Origin: Actinoalloteichus_B caeruleus
Lineage (GTDB): Bacteria; Actinomycetota; Actinomycetes; Mycobacteriales; Pseudonocardiaceae
Length of the DNA: 64,000 nt
Assembly (NCBI RefSeq): GCF_000718005.1
Contig: NZ_JODV01000001.1
Reading direction: 5' to 3' (one strand)
Part shown: positions 53,135-62,792 of the stretch, piece after piece
Numbering within the stretch: position 1 is the first letter of the stretch
How the letters are laid out: each line of letters starts with the position of its first letter
Translations under genes and position numbers: made by a program
The notes under the pieces: generated by a model
Told to the model about the DNA's origin: nothing
The model's database searches: none
What the model saw: only the letters and a program-made list of their open reading frames with translations

Positions 53135-55384
53135 TCAGGTCTTCTGGAGGTACTCGGCCCGTTCGTCGTCGACCATCGCCGCGACCAGCCGGGCCAGCCC
53201 GGGGTGGTGGGTGAGGTGCGGGTCCTCCCCCACCAACCGTTCCGCCTCGCCGCGTGCCTCGGCGATGAGGTCCTCGTCCGAGATCAGGGACAGCAACCGC
53301 AGGGTCGAACGGCGGCCGGACTGGGAGACACCGAGGATGTCGCCCTCCCGCCGCAGTTCCAGGTCCAGCCGGGCGAGTTCGAAACCGTCGGTGGTGGAGG
53401 CGACAGCCTCCAACCGCTGCATGGTCGAGGTGCCGGACGGAGCCTCGCTGACCAGCAGGCACAGTCCCGGCGCCGAGCCTCGGCCGACGCGGCCCCGCAG
53501 CTGGTGCAGCTGGCTGACGCCGAAGCGGTCGGCGTCGAGGATGACCATGACCGTGGCGTTCGGGACGTTGACGCCCACCTCCACGACCGTCGTCGCCACC
53601 AGCACGTCGAGCTCGCCGGCGGCGAAGGCCCGCATCGCGGTGTCCTTCTCCTCGGCGGGCAACCTGCCGTGCAGGACCCCGATCCGCAGGCCCTCCAAGG
53701 GCCCCTCCGCGAGGCGGGGGGCGACGTCGAGCACGGCGACCGGTGGTCGCCGCGCGCCTCCGCCCTCGTCCGGCGGGGCGAGCTCGTCGAGGTCCTCCTC
53801 GGTGTCCCTGCCGCGTCTGCCGCCCTGTCCCGCCGTTCCCCCCGCCCCGTCCTCGCCGATGCGGGGGCAGACGACGTAGACCTGGTGCCCGGCGGCGACC
53901 TCCTCCCGCACCCGCTGCCACGCCCGGTCCAGCCAGGACGGCTTCTCCGCCACCGGCACGACCGAGGTGCTGATCGGGGAGCGCCCGCTGGGGAGCTCCC
54001 GCAACGCGGACACCTCCAGGTCGCCGTACACGGTCATCGCGACCGTCCGGGGGATCGGGGTGGCGGTCATCACCAGCAGGTGCGGGCTGGTCCCGCTGTC
54101 GTCCCTGCTGCGCAGCGCGTCACGCTGTTCCACCCCGAACCGGTGCTGTTCGTCGACCACCAGCAACCCGAGGTCGGCGAACCGCACGCGGTCCTGGATG
54201 AGGGCGTGGGTCCCGACGACGATGCCGGCGGCACCGGACACCGCGTCCAGGAGGGCCTGCCTGCGCTTCGCGGCGGGCAGGGAACCGGTGAGCAGGGTGA
54301 GCCGGGTGGCGTGCTCCGGGGCGCCCAGCTCGCCCTCGGCCGCCAGGTCTCCGAGCAGTTCCGCCAGCGACCTGGCGTGTTGGGCGGCGAGCACCTCGGT
54401 CGGGGCCAGCAGCGCCGCCTGCCGACCAGCGTCCACCGCCTGGAGCATCGCCCGCAGGGCCACCACCGTCTTGCCCGACCCCACCTCGCCCTGGATCAGC
54501 CGGTTCATGGGGTGCCGGGCGGCGAGGTCCTGGGCGACCGCGCCACCCACCTCCCGCTGCCCCGCCGTCAGCGTGAACGGGAGCCGCTCGTCGAAGGCGG
54601 CCAGCAGGCCGTCGCCGACCGGGGGGCACGGCGGGGCGGGTCGCTCCTCGACGAGATGCCGACGTCCCACCAGCGCGAGCTGGACGGCCAGGGCCTCGTC
54701 CCACTTGAGCCGCTTCCTGGCGACCGCCAGCTCCCGGTGGTCGGCGGGCCGGTGGATGCGCCGGATGGCCTCCTCGAAGCCCAGCAGGTGGTGCCGGCGG
54801 CGGAGGTCGGCGGGCAACGCGTCCTCGCTCCCCTCCCACACGTCCAGCACCTGGCGGACGCAGCGGGCGATGGACCAGGAGGGGAGCCCCTGGGCCGCCG
54901 GGTAGACGGGGATCAGCGCGGCGGCGAACTCCTCGGCCGCCGCCTGTTCGTCGCCGTCGGCTCCCCCGGCCTCGGGAACCCCGATCAGCTGGTACTCGGG
55001 GTTGGCGAGTTGGAGCGCCCCCCGATAGCTGGTGACCTTCCCCGCGAAGAGCCCGCGCCGGCCCGGGAGCAGCTCGCGTTCGCGCCAGGCCTGGTTGAAG
55101 AAGGTGCAGTTCAGGGTGCGTTGCCCGTCGGTGATCCTGACCTCGAGGATCGTCCCGCGCCGCGAGCGCATGGTGCGCCTGTTGACCCGGTCGACCTGGG
55201 CCAGGACGGTGGCGTGCTCGTCGGTCTCCAGCCCGGCGATGCGCGTCAGCTCGCCGCGCTCGGCGTACCGCCGAGGGAAGTGGTAGAGCAGGTCACCGAC
55301 GGTGCCGATCCCCAGCGCCGTCTCCAGGGCCTTGGCGGTCTTGGCCCCGAGCAGGGGCTCCAGCGGGGCGTCCATCGAGGTCAC
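53135..55384 (-). CDS. recG: ATP-dependent DNA helicase RecG
   Basis: RecG remodels stalled replication forks and Holliday junctions. The 749-residue protein has an N-terminal wedge/OB region (TILEVRITDGQRTLNCTFFNQAW), Walker A GEVGSGKTVVALRAML, motif II LLVVDEQHRFGVEQR, motif III VMTATPIPRTVAM, and the C-terminal helicase motifs VATTVVEVGVNVPNA and QLRGRVGRGSAPG. GTG 55384 is chosen because GGGAGGTGGGACA lies directly before it. Two Gly/Ala-rich insertions near IGEDGAGGTAGQGGRRG are typical of high-GC genomes. It follows the DhaL/FakA-like gene on the same strand. Confidence 0.96.
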   Translation of the reverse strand: MTSMDAPLEPLLGAKTAKALETALGIGTVGDLLYHFPRRYAERGELTRIAGLETDEHATVLAQVDRVNRRTMRSRRGTILEVRITDGQRTLNCTFFNQAWRERELLPGRRGLFAGKVTSYRGALQLANPEYQLIGVPEAGGADGDEQAAAEEFAAALIPVYPAAQGLPSWSIARCVRQVLDVWEGSEDALPADLRRRHHLLGFEEAIRRIHRPADHRELAVARKRLKWDEALAVQLALVGRRHLVEERPAPPCPPVGDGLLAAFDERLPFTLTAGQREVGGAVAQDLAARHPMNRLIQGEVGSGKTVVALRAMLQAVDAGRQAALLAPTEVLAAQHARSLAELLGDLAAEGELGAPEHATRLTLLTGSLPAAKRRQALLDAVSGAAGIVVGTHALIQDRVRFADLGLLVVDEQHRFGVEQRDALRSRDDSGTSPHLLVMTATPIPRTVAMTVYGDLEVSALRELPSGRSPISTSVVPVAEKPSWLDRAWQRVREEVAAGHQVYVVCPRIGEDGAGGTAGQGGRRGRDTEEDLDELAPPDEGGGARRPPVAVLDVAPRLAEGPLEGLRIGVLHGRLPAEEKDTAMRAFAAGELDVLVATTVVEVGVNVPNATVMVILDADRFGVSQLHQLRGRVGRGSAPGLCLLVSEAPSGTSTMQRLEAVASTTDGFELARLDLELRREGDILGVSQSGRRSTLRLLSLISDEDLIAEARGEAERLVGEDPHLTHHPGLARLVAAMVDDERAEYLQKT

Positions 55385-55571
55385 TGTCCCACCTCCCGCC
55401 GACACCACCGTGACGAGGTGCCCGGTGGTCGCCGCCGCGTCCGACCAGCGCCGGCGACCTCGGCGGAACGCCGTCCCGGCGGCCGGCGGGCGCTGGGGGC
55501 CCGTGCTGCCCGGGGACGCCCGAAGGCGCCGGCAGCGGAGGCCGAGCCGGTGGTGGTCGGGCTGGCCGGGG

Positions 55572-57236
55572 TCATTCGACACCCACCAGGAGGATCGCGT
55601 CCGGGACCCGCACGTCGTACCCGGTCAACTCCACCTCCGGGTGGTCCGCCCGCAGCCGCCCGGTGATCGAACCGAGCAGCGTGGGGGGCGCGTCCTGTCC
55701 GGTCAGGGCGGTCACGATCTCCGCTCCGTTGGTCAACATGCGGTCCAGCAGCCGGGCGGCGGCGGAGGGGACGTCGTCGGCGATGAGCACGACCTCGCCG
55801 TCCACCAATCCCAGCACGTCTCCCGGTTCGCAGCGACCGACCCAGGTCAGGGCGGCACGCCTGGCCACCATGAGTTCTCCCCTCCTGGTCGCGGCGGCGG
55901 CCTCGGCCATGCTGACCGCGTCATCGGCGGGACGTCGACCGGGGTCGTGGACCGCGAGCGCCGCGAGGCCCTGCACCGGGGAGGCGGTGGGTACGACCAC
56001 CACCTCCCGGCCCCGTTCCCAGGCCCGGCCGGCCGCCTGCTCCACGGTGGCCGTCAACCCCCGGCCGTTGGGCAGCAGCACGACGTGCCGGGCGCCCGCC
56101 TCGAGCAGCGCGTCATCCAGTGCGGCGTCCAGCTCGGGCCCCGCGCTGTTCCCCGGCACCACGACAGCCCCCTCCGCCCGGAAGAGCTCAGCCAGCCCCT
56201 CACCGGCCACGACCGCGACCACCGCCCTGCCCTCGGTGACGCCGGACGTCGACGTCGGCGCGCCGGCCCCGGCGGCCGCCGCCCCGGAGGCCGTCACCAG
56301 ACGACGGACCCGCACCCGGTGTGGTCGACCCAGCTCGATGCCACGCTCGACGGCGGCCCCGACGTCCGCGCAGTGCACGTGCACCGCCCAGTGGCCGGCG
56401 CCGTCCCCGGCCACCGACACGCAGTCCCCGATCGCGGTGAGCGCCACGCGCAGCTCGGCCACGCGGTCCTCGTCGGAGTCCGCCAGCAGGTACATCACCT
56501 CGTGGTCGTAGTCATCCCCGAGCTCGTCCGCGTCGGGAGCGGCCCCTCGGGTCGTGGAGTCGCCGGAGCCGGTGCGCAGCGGAACGCGGGACAACGCGTC
56601 CCGCCTGGCGCCGTCCGCGCTCGGTGGCCGGTCCTCGACCAGCGCCAACAGGGCGTCGAGGATCACCAGGACACCGCAGCCACCGGCGTCCACCACTCCG
56701 GTGGCCGCGAGCGCGTCCTGCTGCCCGGGGGTCGCCAGCAGCGCCCGTTCCGCTCCCGCCACCGCCGCCGCGAGCACGTCGAGCAGGGTGTTCCCCGAGG
56801 AGGTCTCCACGGCCTCGACGCACCCGGCCAGCACGGTGAGCATCGTGCCAGGAGCGGGTTCGGTCACGGCTGTCCTCGCGACCCTCTCCACGCCGGCCAG
56901 GGCGTGCGCCATCCGAGGCGCGTCGACCAGGTCGAGGCCCCGAACCGCCTCGGCGAGCCCTCGCAGCATCTGGGACAGGATGACGCCGGAGTTGCCCCGC
57001 GCGCCGAGCAACGCGCCGGTGGCCAGGGCGGACGCCACCTCGCCGAGGGTGGCCCCGCCGGGCAGGGGGGCGACCCGCTCCGAGGCGGCGCGCATCGTGT
57101 TCAGCAGGTTGGTGCCGGTGTCGGCGTCCGGGACGGGGAACACGTTGATGCCGTCGATCCGCTCCCGGTGGAGCTCCAACGCGGCGACACAGTCCTCCGC
57201 CCACCTCCGGAGTAACAGCACGTCCAGGTTCCGCAC
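55572..57236 (-). CDS. DhaL/FakA-like kinase with DegV-type C-terminal domain
   Basis: A 554-residue protein. The N-terminal DhaL domain contains the nucleotide/metal motif NVFPVPDADTGTNLLNTM (three Asp) and GARGNSGVILSQMLRGLAEA, then GGCGVLVILDALLALVED. A second domain from about residue 225 resembles the middle and C-terminal domains of fatty acid kinase subunit FakA (VHVHCADVGAAVERGIELGRPHRVRV ... VVLLPNGRG). By analogy it may phosphorylate fatty acids bound by a FakB protein; no fakB is in the window. The GTG start is at 57236. The order with recG and rpmB is conserved in actinobacteria. Confidence 0.9.
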   Translation of the reverse strand: MRNLDVLLLRRWAEDCVAALELHRERIDGINVFPVPDADTGTNLLNTMRAASERVAPLPGGATLGEVASALATGALLGARGNSGVILSQMLRGLAEAVRGLDLVDAPRMAHALAGVERVARTAVTEPAPGTMLTVLAGCVEAVETSSGNTLLDVLAAAVAGAERALLATPGQQDALAATGVVDAGGCGVLVILDALLALVEDRPPSADGARRDALSRVPLRTGSGDSTTRGAAPDADELGDDYDHEVMYLLADSDEDRVAELRVALTAIGDCVSVAGDGAGHWAVHVHCADVGAAVERGIELGRPHRVRVRRLVTASGAAAAGAGAPTSTSGVTEGRAVVAVVAGEGLAELFRAEGAVVVPGNSAGPELDAALDDALLEAGARHVVLLPNGRGLTATVEQAAGRAWERGREVVVVPTASPVQGLAALAVHDPGRRPADDAVSMAEAAAATRRGELMVARRAALTWVGRCEPGDVLGLVDGEVVLIADDVPSAAARLLDRMLTNGAEIVTALTGQDAPPTLLGSITGRLRADHPEVELTGYDVRVPDAILLVGVE

Positions 57237-57537
57237 CGAGGAGCTCCTCCGCTTCCACCGTCCCGGCCCGTCGCGGGGACCGGGAAACTGGGCTCGGTCT
57301 TACACCATCCTCGCCGGCTCCTCACCTCCGCGCCCCCGCCCGGCCGGCGGGCGTTTCCCCGGGGTGCCCCAGCTTCGGTGCTGGCCACCCGGCCCTGGTG
57401 CGGCGGGGTCCCGGTTTGGAGCCGCTCGCGGACAGCGGTTAACCTGTTGTGGTTGCCCGGCCCGGCCCGGGTTCTCATATCGCCTCCGGCGGCACGACCG
57501 CCGGGAGCGCGCGTACCCAACGTAAGGAGTGTCTGAC
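57237..57537. promoter_or_regulatory. Divergent promoter region of rpmB and the DhaL-domain gene
   Basis: A 301-base spacer. On the plus strand, TTGCCC (57453-57458) and CATATC (57476-57481) with a 17-base spacer form a weak candidate promoter for rpmB; the gene then starts after TAAGGAGTG. The leftward promoter for the DhaL gene is not clear. Confidence 0.35.
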
Positions 57538-57729
57538 GTGGCTGCCGTCTGCGACGTCTGTGGCAAGGGGCCGGGCTTCGGCAAGTCGGTCTCGCACTCG
57601 CACCGCCGTACCAACCGTCGGTGGAACCCGAACATCCAGACCGTGCACGCGAAGGTGGGCGTCTCCCAGCGCCAGCGCCTGAACGTGTGCACCGGCTGCC
57701 TGAAGGCAGGCAAGGTCGTTCGCGGCTGA
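57538..57729 (+). CDS. rpmB: 50S ribosomal protein L28
   Basis: A 63-residue ribosomal protein with the typical blocks [25 protein letters not shown] and [15 protein letters not shown]. Its four Cys, in pairs C-x2-C, can bind zinc, marking it as the zinc-containing form; zinc-free paralogs elsewhere in such genomes are usually under Zur control. GTG 57538 follows GGAG at 8-11 bases. A strong terminator follows. Confidence 0.96.
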   Translation: MAAVCDVCGKGPGFGKSVSHSHRRTNRRWNPNIQTVHAKVGVSQRQRLNVCTGCLKAGKVVRG

Positions 57730-57746
57730 CAGGCCGAGTGCTCGAC

Positions 57747-57792
57747 GGGAGCCCGGAACTCGGACGTGCCAACGTCGGAGTTCCGGGCTCCC
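57747..57792 (+). terminator. Terminator after rpmB
   Basis: GGGAGCCCGGAACTC (57747-57761) pairs perfectly with GAGTTCCGGGCTCCC (57778-57792); inside, GACGT and ACGTC add a further 5-bp stem above a single mismatch with loop GCCA. It begins 18 bases after the rpmB stop. Confidence 0.88.
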
Positions 57793-57943
57793 GCGCGTCC
57801 GGGGGGTGGGTGGGGGCCGGCGCGCTCCGCCTCCAGCGCCCGCCCAGGCCAGGCGGTCCCAGGTCCCCGGCTCCGGCCCTGCGCCGTCGTCGCTTCGCTG
57901 TTACACAGGTGGGCAGCGGTCCCGACCGGTCGGAGGGCAGGCC

Positions 57944-58696
57944 ATGCGGTTCGAGAACAGGGTCGTGTTCGTCACGGGCGGGGCCTCGGGCCTCGGGCTC
58001 GCCATCGCCAGCCGGTTCGGCGCGGAGGGCGCCCGGGTCGTCATCGCCGACATCGCGCTGGACGCGGCCAGGGAGGCCGCGCGGAGCGTGGGTGACGCGA
58101 CCGCCGTCCGGGTGGACGTGTCCGACCCGGAGTCCGTGCGGCAGGGGTTCGAGCACGTGCTCGCCGAGGAGTTGCGGGTGGACGTGGTCGTCAACAACGC
58201 CGGCATCGACGGGGAACAACGCATCACGCACGAACACCCGCTGGAGAACTGGCGCCGGGTGATGGCGATCAACGCGGACGGGGCGTTCCACACCCTGCGC
58301 TACGGGCTGGACGCCCTGCTGCGCTCCGGCGGTGGCTCGGTGGTGAACATGGCCTCGACCGCCGGGCTGACGGCGTTCCCGAACATCCCCGCGTACACGG
58401 TCGCCAAGGCCGGGTTGGTGGGCCTCACCAGGGCGACGGCGATCGAGTACGCGGACCGGCACATCCGGGTGAACGCGGTCGCGCCGACGATGGTGCTCAC
58501 GGCCCTGGTGGAGAACTTCATCGAGAACGCGGAGGACCCGGCGGCGATGCGGGCCCAGCTGACGGGGATGAACCCGCTCCCGGGTGCGCCGGAGCCGGCC
58601 GACGTCGCGGCGGCGGTCGCGTTCCTCGCCTCGGAGGAGGCCCGGTTCATCACGGGCGTGACCCTGCCCGTCGACGGCGGTTACACCGCCCGCTGA
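57944..58696 (+). CDS. Short-chain dehydrogenase/reductase
   Basis: A 250-residue NAD(P)-dependent oxidoreductase. Features in order: cofactor loop TGGASGLGLA, NNAGI at about residue 85, catalytic Ser in STAGLTAFPN, and YTVAK for Tyr-x3-Lys; VAPTMVLTALVENF is the loop after the active site. The end SEEARFITGVTLPVDGGYTAR is typical. ATG 57944 follows GGAGGGCAGGCC. The substrate is unknown; the gene is isolated between rpmB and convergent ung. Confidence 0.93.
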   Translation: MRFENRVVFVTGGASGLGLAIASRFGAEGARVVIADIALDAAREAARSVGDATAVRVDVSDPESVRQGFEHVLAEELRVDVVVNNAGIDGEQRITHEHPLENWRRVMAINADGAFHTLRYGLDALLRSGGGSVVNMASTAGLTAFPNIPAYTVAKAGLVGLTRATAIEYADRHIRVNAVAPTMVLTALVENFIENAEDPAAMRAQLTGMNPLPGAPEPADVAAAVAFLASEEARFITGVTLPVDGGYTAR

Positions 58697-58781
58697 GCGC
58701 CGGCAGCCGGCGAGGACGCCGGCCGGCGGGCCGCACCGCCGTCCCGCGCACCCGGTCTCGGACCGCGCCGGGAACGCCCGG

Positions 58782-59459
58782 TCAGGGCAGCTTCCAGTCC
58801 ACCGGCTGCGCCCCCTGCTGCTCCAACAGCGCGTTGACCCGGCTGAAGGGACGGGATCCGAAGAAGCCGTAGTGGGCGGAGTTCGGGCTGGGGTGCGGCG
58901 ACTCCACGCAGGGCACGTCGCCGAGCAGCGGCGCGAGGCTGCGGGCGTCGCGCCCCCACAGCACGGCGACCAGTGGGCCACCCCGCGCGGCCAGGGCGCG
59001 GATCGCCTGCTCGGTCACCTGCTCCCAGCCCTTGCCTCGGTGGGAACCGATCCGGCCCGCCTCCACGGTGAGCACCCGGTTCAACAGCAGGACGCCCTGC
59101 TGCGTCCACGGGGTCAGGTCTCCGTGGGACGGCTTGGGGTGGCCGAGGTCCGAGACGTACTCCTTGAAGATGTTGTTCAGGCTCGGGGGGAGGGGGCGGG
59201 TGTCCTCCGCGACCGAGAAGCTGAGGCCCACGGCGTGGCCGGGACGCGGGTAGGGGTCCTGGCCGACGATGAGCACCCGCACCTCGTCGAAGGGCTGCTG
59301 GAAGGCGCGCAGCACGTTCGGCCCCGGCGGGAAGTAGCCCCGTCCGGCGGCGACCTCCTCACGCAGGAAGTTCCCCATTCGGGCGATCTGCTCGGCGACG
59401 GGTTCGAGAGCGGCGCTCCACCCGGCTTCGACAACCTCGTTCAACGGACGTCCAACCAC
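58782..59459 (-). CDS. ung: Uracil-DNA glycosylase (family 1)
   Basis: Ung removes uracil from DNA. The 225-residue protein contains the catalytic water-activating motif [18 protein letters not shown] with Asp, and the leucine-loop motif [21 protein letters not shown] with His. The intervening blocks [13 protein letters not shown] and [15 protein letters not shown] are also typical of family 1. GTG 59459 gives a normal length. It converges with the SDR gene. Confidence 0.96.
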   Translation of the reverse strand: MVGRPLNEVVEAGWSAALEPVAEQIARMGNFLREEVAAGRGYFPPGPNVLRAFQQPFDEVRVLIVGQDPYPRPGHAVGLSFSVAEDTRPLPPSLNNIFKEYVSDLGHPKPSHGDLTPWTQQGVLLLNRVLTVEAGRIGSHRGKGWEQVTEQAIRALAARGGPLVAVLWGRDARSLAPLLGDVPCVESPHPSPNSAHYGFFGSRPFSRVNALLEQQGAQPVDWKLP

Positions 59460-59534
59460 GGCCGGGACTCTAGCGATCAGGGCCGACGGCTCCGCGCACC
59501 GCCCGGGTGCCCGCCGCCGGAGCGGGGGCGTCGG

Positions 59535-60056
59535 TCAGTCGAGGCGTCGAAGGCCCTTCCGGTAGCGGGCGGCGTTGCGGACGTACTTCTCCACGACGTG
59601 CCGCCACGCCCCGGGGGGAACCTCGCGCTCCGGGCAGATCTTGGCGGGCACGCCGAGCACCATCGACCGAGGCGGCACGACCATGCCGAAGGGCAGGACG
59701 GCGCCCGCTCCCACCACGGCACCGGCTCCGACCTGGGAGCCGTTGAGCACCACCGCGCCGGAGGCCACGAGGGCACCCTCCTCGACCACGGCGCCCTCGA
59801 TGTGGGCGTTGTGCCCGAGAACGCAGTCCTGCCCGACCAGCGCCGGGTGTTCCTCGGTGCAGTGCACCACCGTGCCGTCCTGCACGTTGCTGCGGTCTCC
59901 GATCTCGATCCGGCCGTAGTCGCCGCGCAGGACGGCGCCCGGCCACACGGAGGTCTGCGCGCCGAGCCGGACCTGTCCGATCACGGTCGCGTCGGGGTGG
60001 ACGAAGGCGGTGGGGTGGATCTCGGGCACGGCGTCGTCCAGGGCGTACACGGTCAT
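59535..60056 (-). CDS. Gamma-carbonic anhydrase-like hexapeptide protein
   Basis: A 173-residue left-handed beta-helix protein made of hexapeptide repeats. Zinc-ligand-like histidines occur in VVHCTEEHPALVG and VLGHNAHIEGAVV, as in gamma-carbonic anhydrases and the CaiE/PaaY group. Catalytic function cannot be proven from sequence. It lies between ung and a GNAT gene, all on the minus strand, with short gaps, possibly one operon with thiL. Confidence 0.9.
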   Translation of the reverse strand: MTVYALDDAVPEIHPTAFVHPDATVIGQVRLGAQTSVWPGAVLRGDYGRIEIGDRSNVQDGTVVHCTEEHPALVGQDCVLGHNAHIEGAVVEEGALVASGAVVLNGSQVGAGAVVGAGAVLPFGMVVPPRSMVLGVPAKICPEREVPPGAWRHVVEKYVRNAARYRKGLRRLD

Positions 60057-60120
60057 CCGGTCGTCCTCCTCGGACTGGCTTCTCGGTCGGCCCCGGGACC
60101 GACCCGACCGCTGCTGGCGG

Positions 60121-60621
60121 TCAGCCGACGGCGGGCAGACCGGCCACGTCGAGGAGGGACTTGGCGAAGCAGCGACTCAGCGGGTGTTCCCGGTAGGTGC
60201 CGAAGTTCGGGATGGGCTCGTACCCTTCCGAACGATAGAGGGCCATCGCCTCCGGCTGCTCGGTTCCGGTCTCCAGCACCATCCGGTGGCAGCCGGCGTC
60301 GCGTGCGGACACCTCCAGGTAGACCAGCAACGACCTGGCGAGACCGCGCCCCCTGGCGTCGGGGAGGACGAACATCCGCTTCAGTTCCGCGTCGTCGGGC
60401 CCGACCCCGTCCTCCGCCTCGGCCACCCGCCGCCACCCGCCGCAGGCGACCGGTCGGTCGTCGAGGTACCCGACGGCGAACAGCCCGTTGGGCGGGGCGA
60501 ACTGCGCCGGTTCGACCGGCGTGACGTCCTCCTCCCCGTACCGGACCACGTACTCCCGTTGCACGGCGGCGGTCAGCGTCAGGGAGTCGGGGTGGTCGAA
60601 GGCCAGGAGACGAAGCTGCAT
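60121..60621 (-). CDS. GNAT-family N-acetyltransferase
   Basis: A 166-residue acetyltransferase with acetyl-CoA loop LPDARGRGLARSLLVYLE and the terminal strand block ALYRSEGYEPIPNFGTYREH. Related proteins are annotated as acetyltransferases of unknown substrate. The ATG start at 60621 is followed by MQLRLLAFDHPDSLTL, an N-terminus longer than usual but plausible. Substrate unknown. Confidence 0.9.
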   Translation of the reverse strand: MQLRLLAFDHPDSLTLTAAVQREYVVRYGEEDVTPVEPAQFAPPNGLFAVGYLDDRPVACGGWRRVAEAEDGVGPDDAELKRMFVLPDARGRGLARSLLVYLEVSARDAGCHRMVLETGTEQPEAMALYRSEGYEPIPNFGTYREHPLSRCFAKSLLDVAGLPAVG

Positions 60622-60702
60622 GCGTGTCAGCCTACGTATTTCGACACGCCGTCCACCACGGGCGTTCGGTTGGGCGTGTCCAACCTCCGGCGCCGGTCGT
60701 GG

Positions 60703-61668
60703 TCAGCGCCAGTGCTCCCAGCCGACGGGCCGTTCGTAGGCCCGTCCGTTCACGGTCACCCCGCTGCCCTCCTTGACCGTGCCGACCACGCGCCACCCCG
60801 GGGGCAGCGCGGCCGCCGACGGGAAGGTCGCGGCCAGCGCGTGGTCCTCGCCGCCGGTCAGCACCCAGTGCAGGGGATCCGACCCCAGGGCGGAGGCCAC
60901 GTCGACGAGGCGCTGGTGGACCTCCATCCGCTCCGCCCAGACGTCGATGGCGACCGACGAGCTGACCGCGATGTGCCCGAGGTCGGCCAGGAGCCCGTCG
61001 GACACGTCGATCATCGCGGTCGCGCCGGCCAGGGCCGCCTCGGGGCCTGCCTGGTAGGGGGGCTGCGGGCACCGGTGCGCACCGACGACCGTTCCCGGCG
61101 AGCGGAAGCCTCGGCTGAGCACGGCCAGGCCGGCGGCCGACCAGCCGAGTCGCCCTCGGACGGCGACCACGTCACCGACCCGGGCGCCCGACCTCGTGAC
61201 CGGCTCCCTGCCCTGCAGACTCCCTAAGGCGGTGACAGAGATCACAATGCTCCCGGCGGAGACGACGTCACCGCCGACGACACCCACGCCCGCCCTGGAC
61301 GCCTCCTGCCACATGCCCTCGGTCATGCGGTCGGCGATCTCGGCGGTGAGCGTGGGCGGGCAGGCCAGCCCGACGAGCAGCCCGGTGGGAACGGCTCCCA
61401 TCGCGGCCACGTCGGCGACGTTGACGGCGACCGCCTTGGCCCCGACCTGCTCGGGGCTGGACCAGTCCAGCCGGAAGTGCACCCCCTCGACCAGGACGTC
61501 CGTCGACGTCACCACCCGCCCGTCCGGCGCGGCGACCACGGCGGCGTCATCGCCGGGGCCGAGCAGGGTGGTGGACGGTTGCGGCCGACCGCCGGTGATG
61601 CGCTCGATGAACCCGAACTCTCCGAGCCCGGCGACCGTGTCCGGGTTCTGCGCCGGTTCCGGCTGCAC
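60703..61668 (-). CDS. thiL: Thiamine-monophosphate kinase
   Basis: ThiL phosphorylates thiamine monophosphate to thiamine diphosphate. The 321-residue protein has the N-terminal LGPGDDAAVVAAPDGRVVTSTDVLVEGVHF motif with its metal-binding Asp residues, VNVADVAAMGAVP, and the C-terminal AMIDVSDGLLADLGHIA and VLTGGEDHALAAT. GTG 61668 is preferred to a TTG further upstream because GGAGGTCCGC lies before it. It is transcribed away from the AsnC-type gene. Confidence 0.95.
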   Translation of the reverse strand: MQPEPAQNPDTVAGLGEFGFIERITGGRPQPSTTLLGPGDDAAVVAAPDGRVVTSTDVLVEGVHFRLDWSSPEQVGAKAVAVNVADVAAMGAVPTGLLVGLACPPTLTAEIADRMTEGMWQEASRAGVGVVGGDVVSAGSIVISVTALGSLQGREPVTRSGARVGDVVAVRGRLGWSAAGLAVLSRGFRSPGTVVGAHRCPQPPYQAGPEAALAGATAMIDVSDGLLADLGHIAVSSSVAIDVWAERMEVHQRLVDVASALGSDPLHWVLTGGEDHALAATFPSAAALPPGWRVVGTVKEGSGVTVNGRAYERPVGWEHWR

Positions 61669-61770
61669 GCGGACCTCCAAAGTCTCCAAGCCCCGACCGC
61701 GTCGGCGGCTGGGGTACCTTGCTGCTCACGTTCCTACCCCGAGCACACTGACGACACGAAGGGGCACGCC

Positions 61771-62004
61771 GTGGTCAAGGCATACATCCTCATCCAGACC
61801 GAGGTCGGCAAGGCAGCCGCGGTGGCTGAGCAGATCTCCGGTATCCCCGGTGTCACGACCGCCGAGGACGTGACCGGCCCCTACGACGTCGTCGTCCGGG
61901 CGGAGGCGCCGAACGTGGACGAGCTGGGGCAGCTCGTGGTGGCCAACATCCAGAACGTCCAGGGGATCACCCGGACGCTGACGTGCCCGGTGGTCCGCCT
62001 CTGA
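61771..62004 (+). CDS. Stand-alone Lrp/AsnC ligand-binding domain
   Basis: A 77-residue protein consisting only of the RAM/ASNC domain of the Lrp family, without the DNA-binding half. The pattern KAYILIQTEVGKAAAVAEQISGIPGVTTAEDVTGPYDVVVRAEA and the final TRTLTCPVV match short single-domain members. They form dimers that bind amino acids or similar ligands and may modulate other regulators; the partner is unknown. GTG 61771 follows GAAGGGGCACGCC. The divergent gene is thiL. Confidence 0.9.
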   Translation: MVKAYILIQTEVGKAAAVAEQISGIPGVTTAEDVTGPYDVVVRAEAPNVDELGQLVVANIQNVQGITRTLTCPVVRL

Positions 62005-62044
62005 CCCGCCCCCGCCGTGGTCGTGACCCACTCGGCGTGCTGTC

Positions 62045-62629
62045 ATGGATCCCATGTCGGACAAGCCGTCGAGTGGGTTCCCCCGTGCGGTGGTGGTCGT
62101 GGCCATCGCGCTGCCCGTCGCGCTGGGTGTCGGCGCCGCAGGCATCGCGATGTCCTCGCCCCCCGTCGAGGAGGCCACCGACGAGTACGACGGACAGGGC
62201 CAGCGCCGGACGGGTCCGCTACCGCTCTCCAGCGTTCCCGCTCCCGACGCCGAGTCGGCCGAATGCGCGGCCCTGCTGGCCGAGCTCCCCGAGGAGACCG
62301 TCTCGGCCGGGCAGACCCTGACCGTCCGGGAGCTGATGGATCCCGCCCCGGCCGGCGCGATGGCCTGGGGCAACGCCGACCACGACCCGGTGGTCGTGCG
62401 GTGCGGGCTGGGGGCACCGGCCGATCTGGAACCGACCTCCGAGCTGGTGGAGGTCTCGGGTGTCCAGTGGCTGGAGATGCCGGGGGACGGGATGACGACC
62501 TGGGCGGCGGTGGACCGGCCGGTGGGGGTGGCCCTCACGGTGCCGGACGACACGGGAAGCGGTCCGATCCAGGACGTCTCCGAGGCCATCTCCGCCGTGC
62601 TGGAAGCGGTCGACGTCGAGGTGGGGTGA
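62045..62629 (+). CDS. DUF3515 membrane-anchored protein
   Basis: A 194-residue protein with one N-terminal transmembrane helix (AVVVVAIALPVALGVGAAGIAM) and an extracytoplasmic DUF3515 domain with two Cys (CAALLAELPEE and VVRCGLGAPADLEP). The family is restricted to actinobacteria and of unknown function, and is often found near thiL and ddl; ddl is not in the window. The start may be ATG 62045 or 62054. Confidence 0.88.
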   Translation: MDPMSDKPSSGFPRAVVVVAIALPVALGVGAAGIAMSSPPVEEATDEYDGQGQRRTGPLPLSSVPAPDAESAECAALLAELPEETVSAGQTLTVRELMDPAPAGAMAWGNADHDPVVVRCGLGAPADLEPTSELVEVSGVQWLEMPGDGMTTWAAVDRPVGVALTVPDDTGSGPIQDVSEAISAVLEAVDVEVG

Positions 62630-62792
62630 CCCCGACCTCGGGTGCGGTCCCCCGGGCGGCGGAGCGCCACCGGTGGCGGGCGGCTTGTCCGGGAGGTCCT
62701 CGTCCACCGGCCAGCGCGGTTCGCCGGCTCGTCCCGCGCCGCCACGCGCCGTTCCAACTCCCCCGACCCGCCCGGTGCCAGCCGCACCGTGG

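Noticed and set aside
48111..53879. 1922-codon open frame on the plus strand across coaD, rsmD, pyc and recG
   Set aside because: Antisense to four clearly recognisable genes; long open frames opposite genes are expected in very high-GC DNA.
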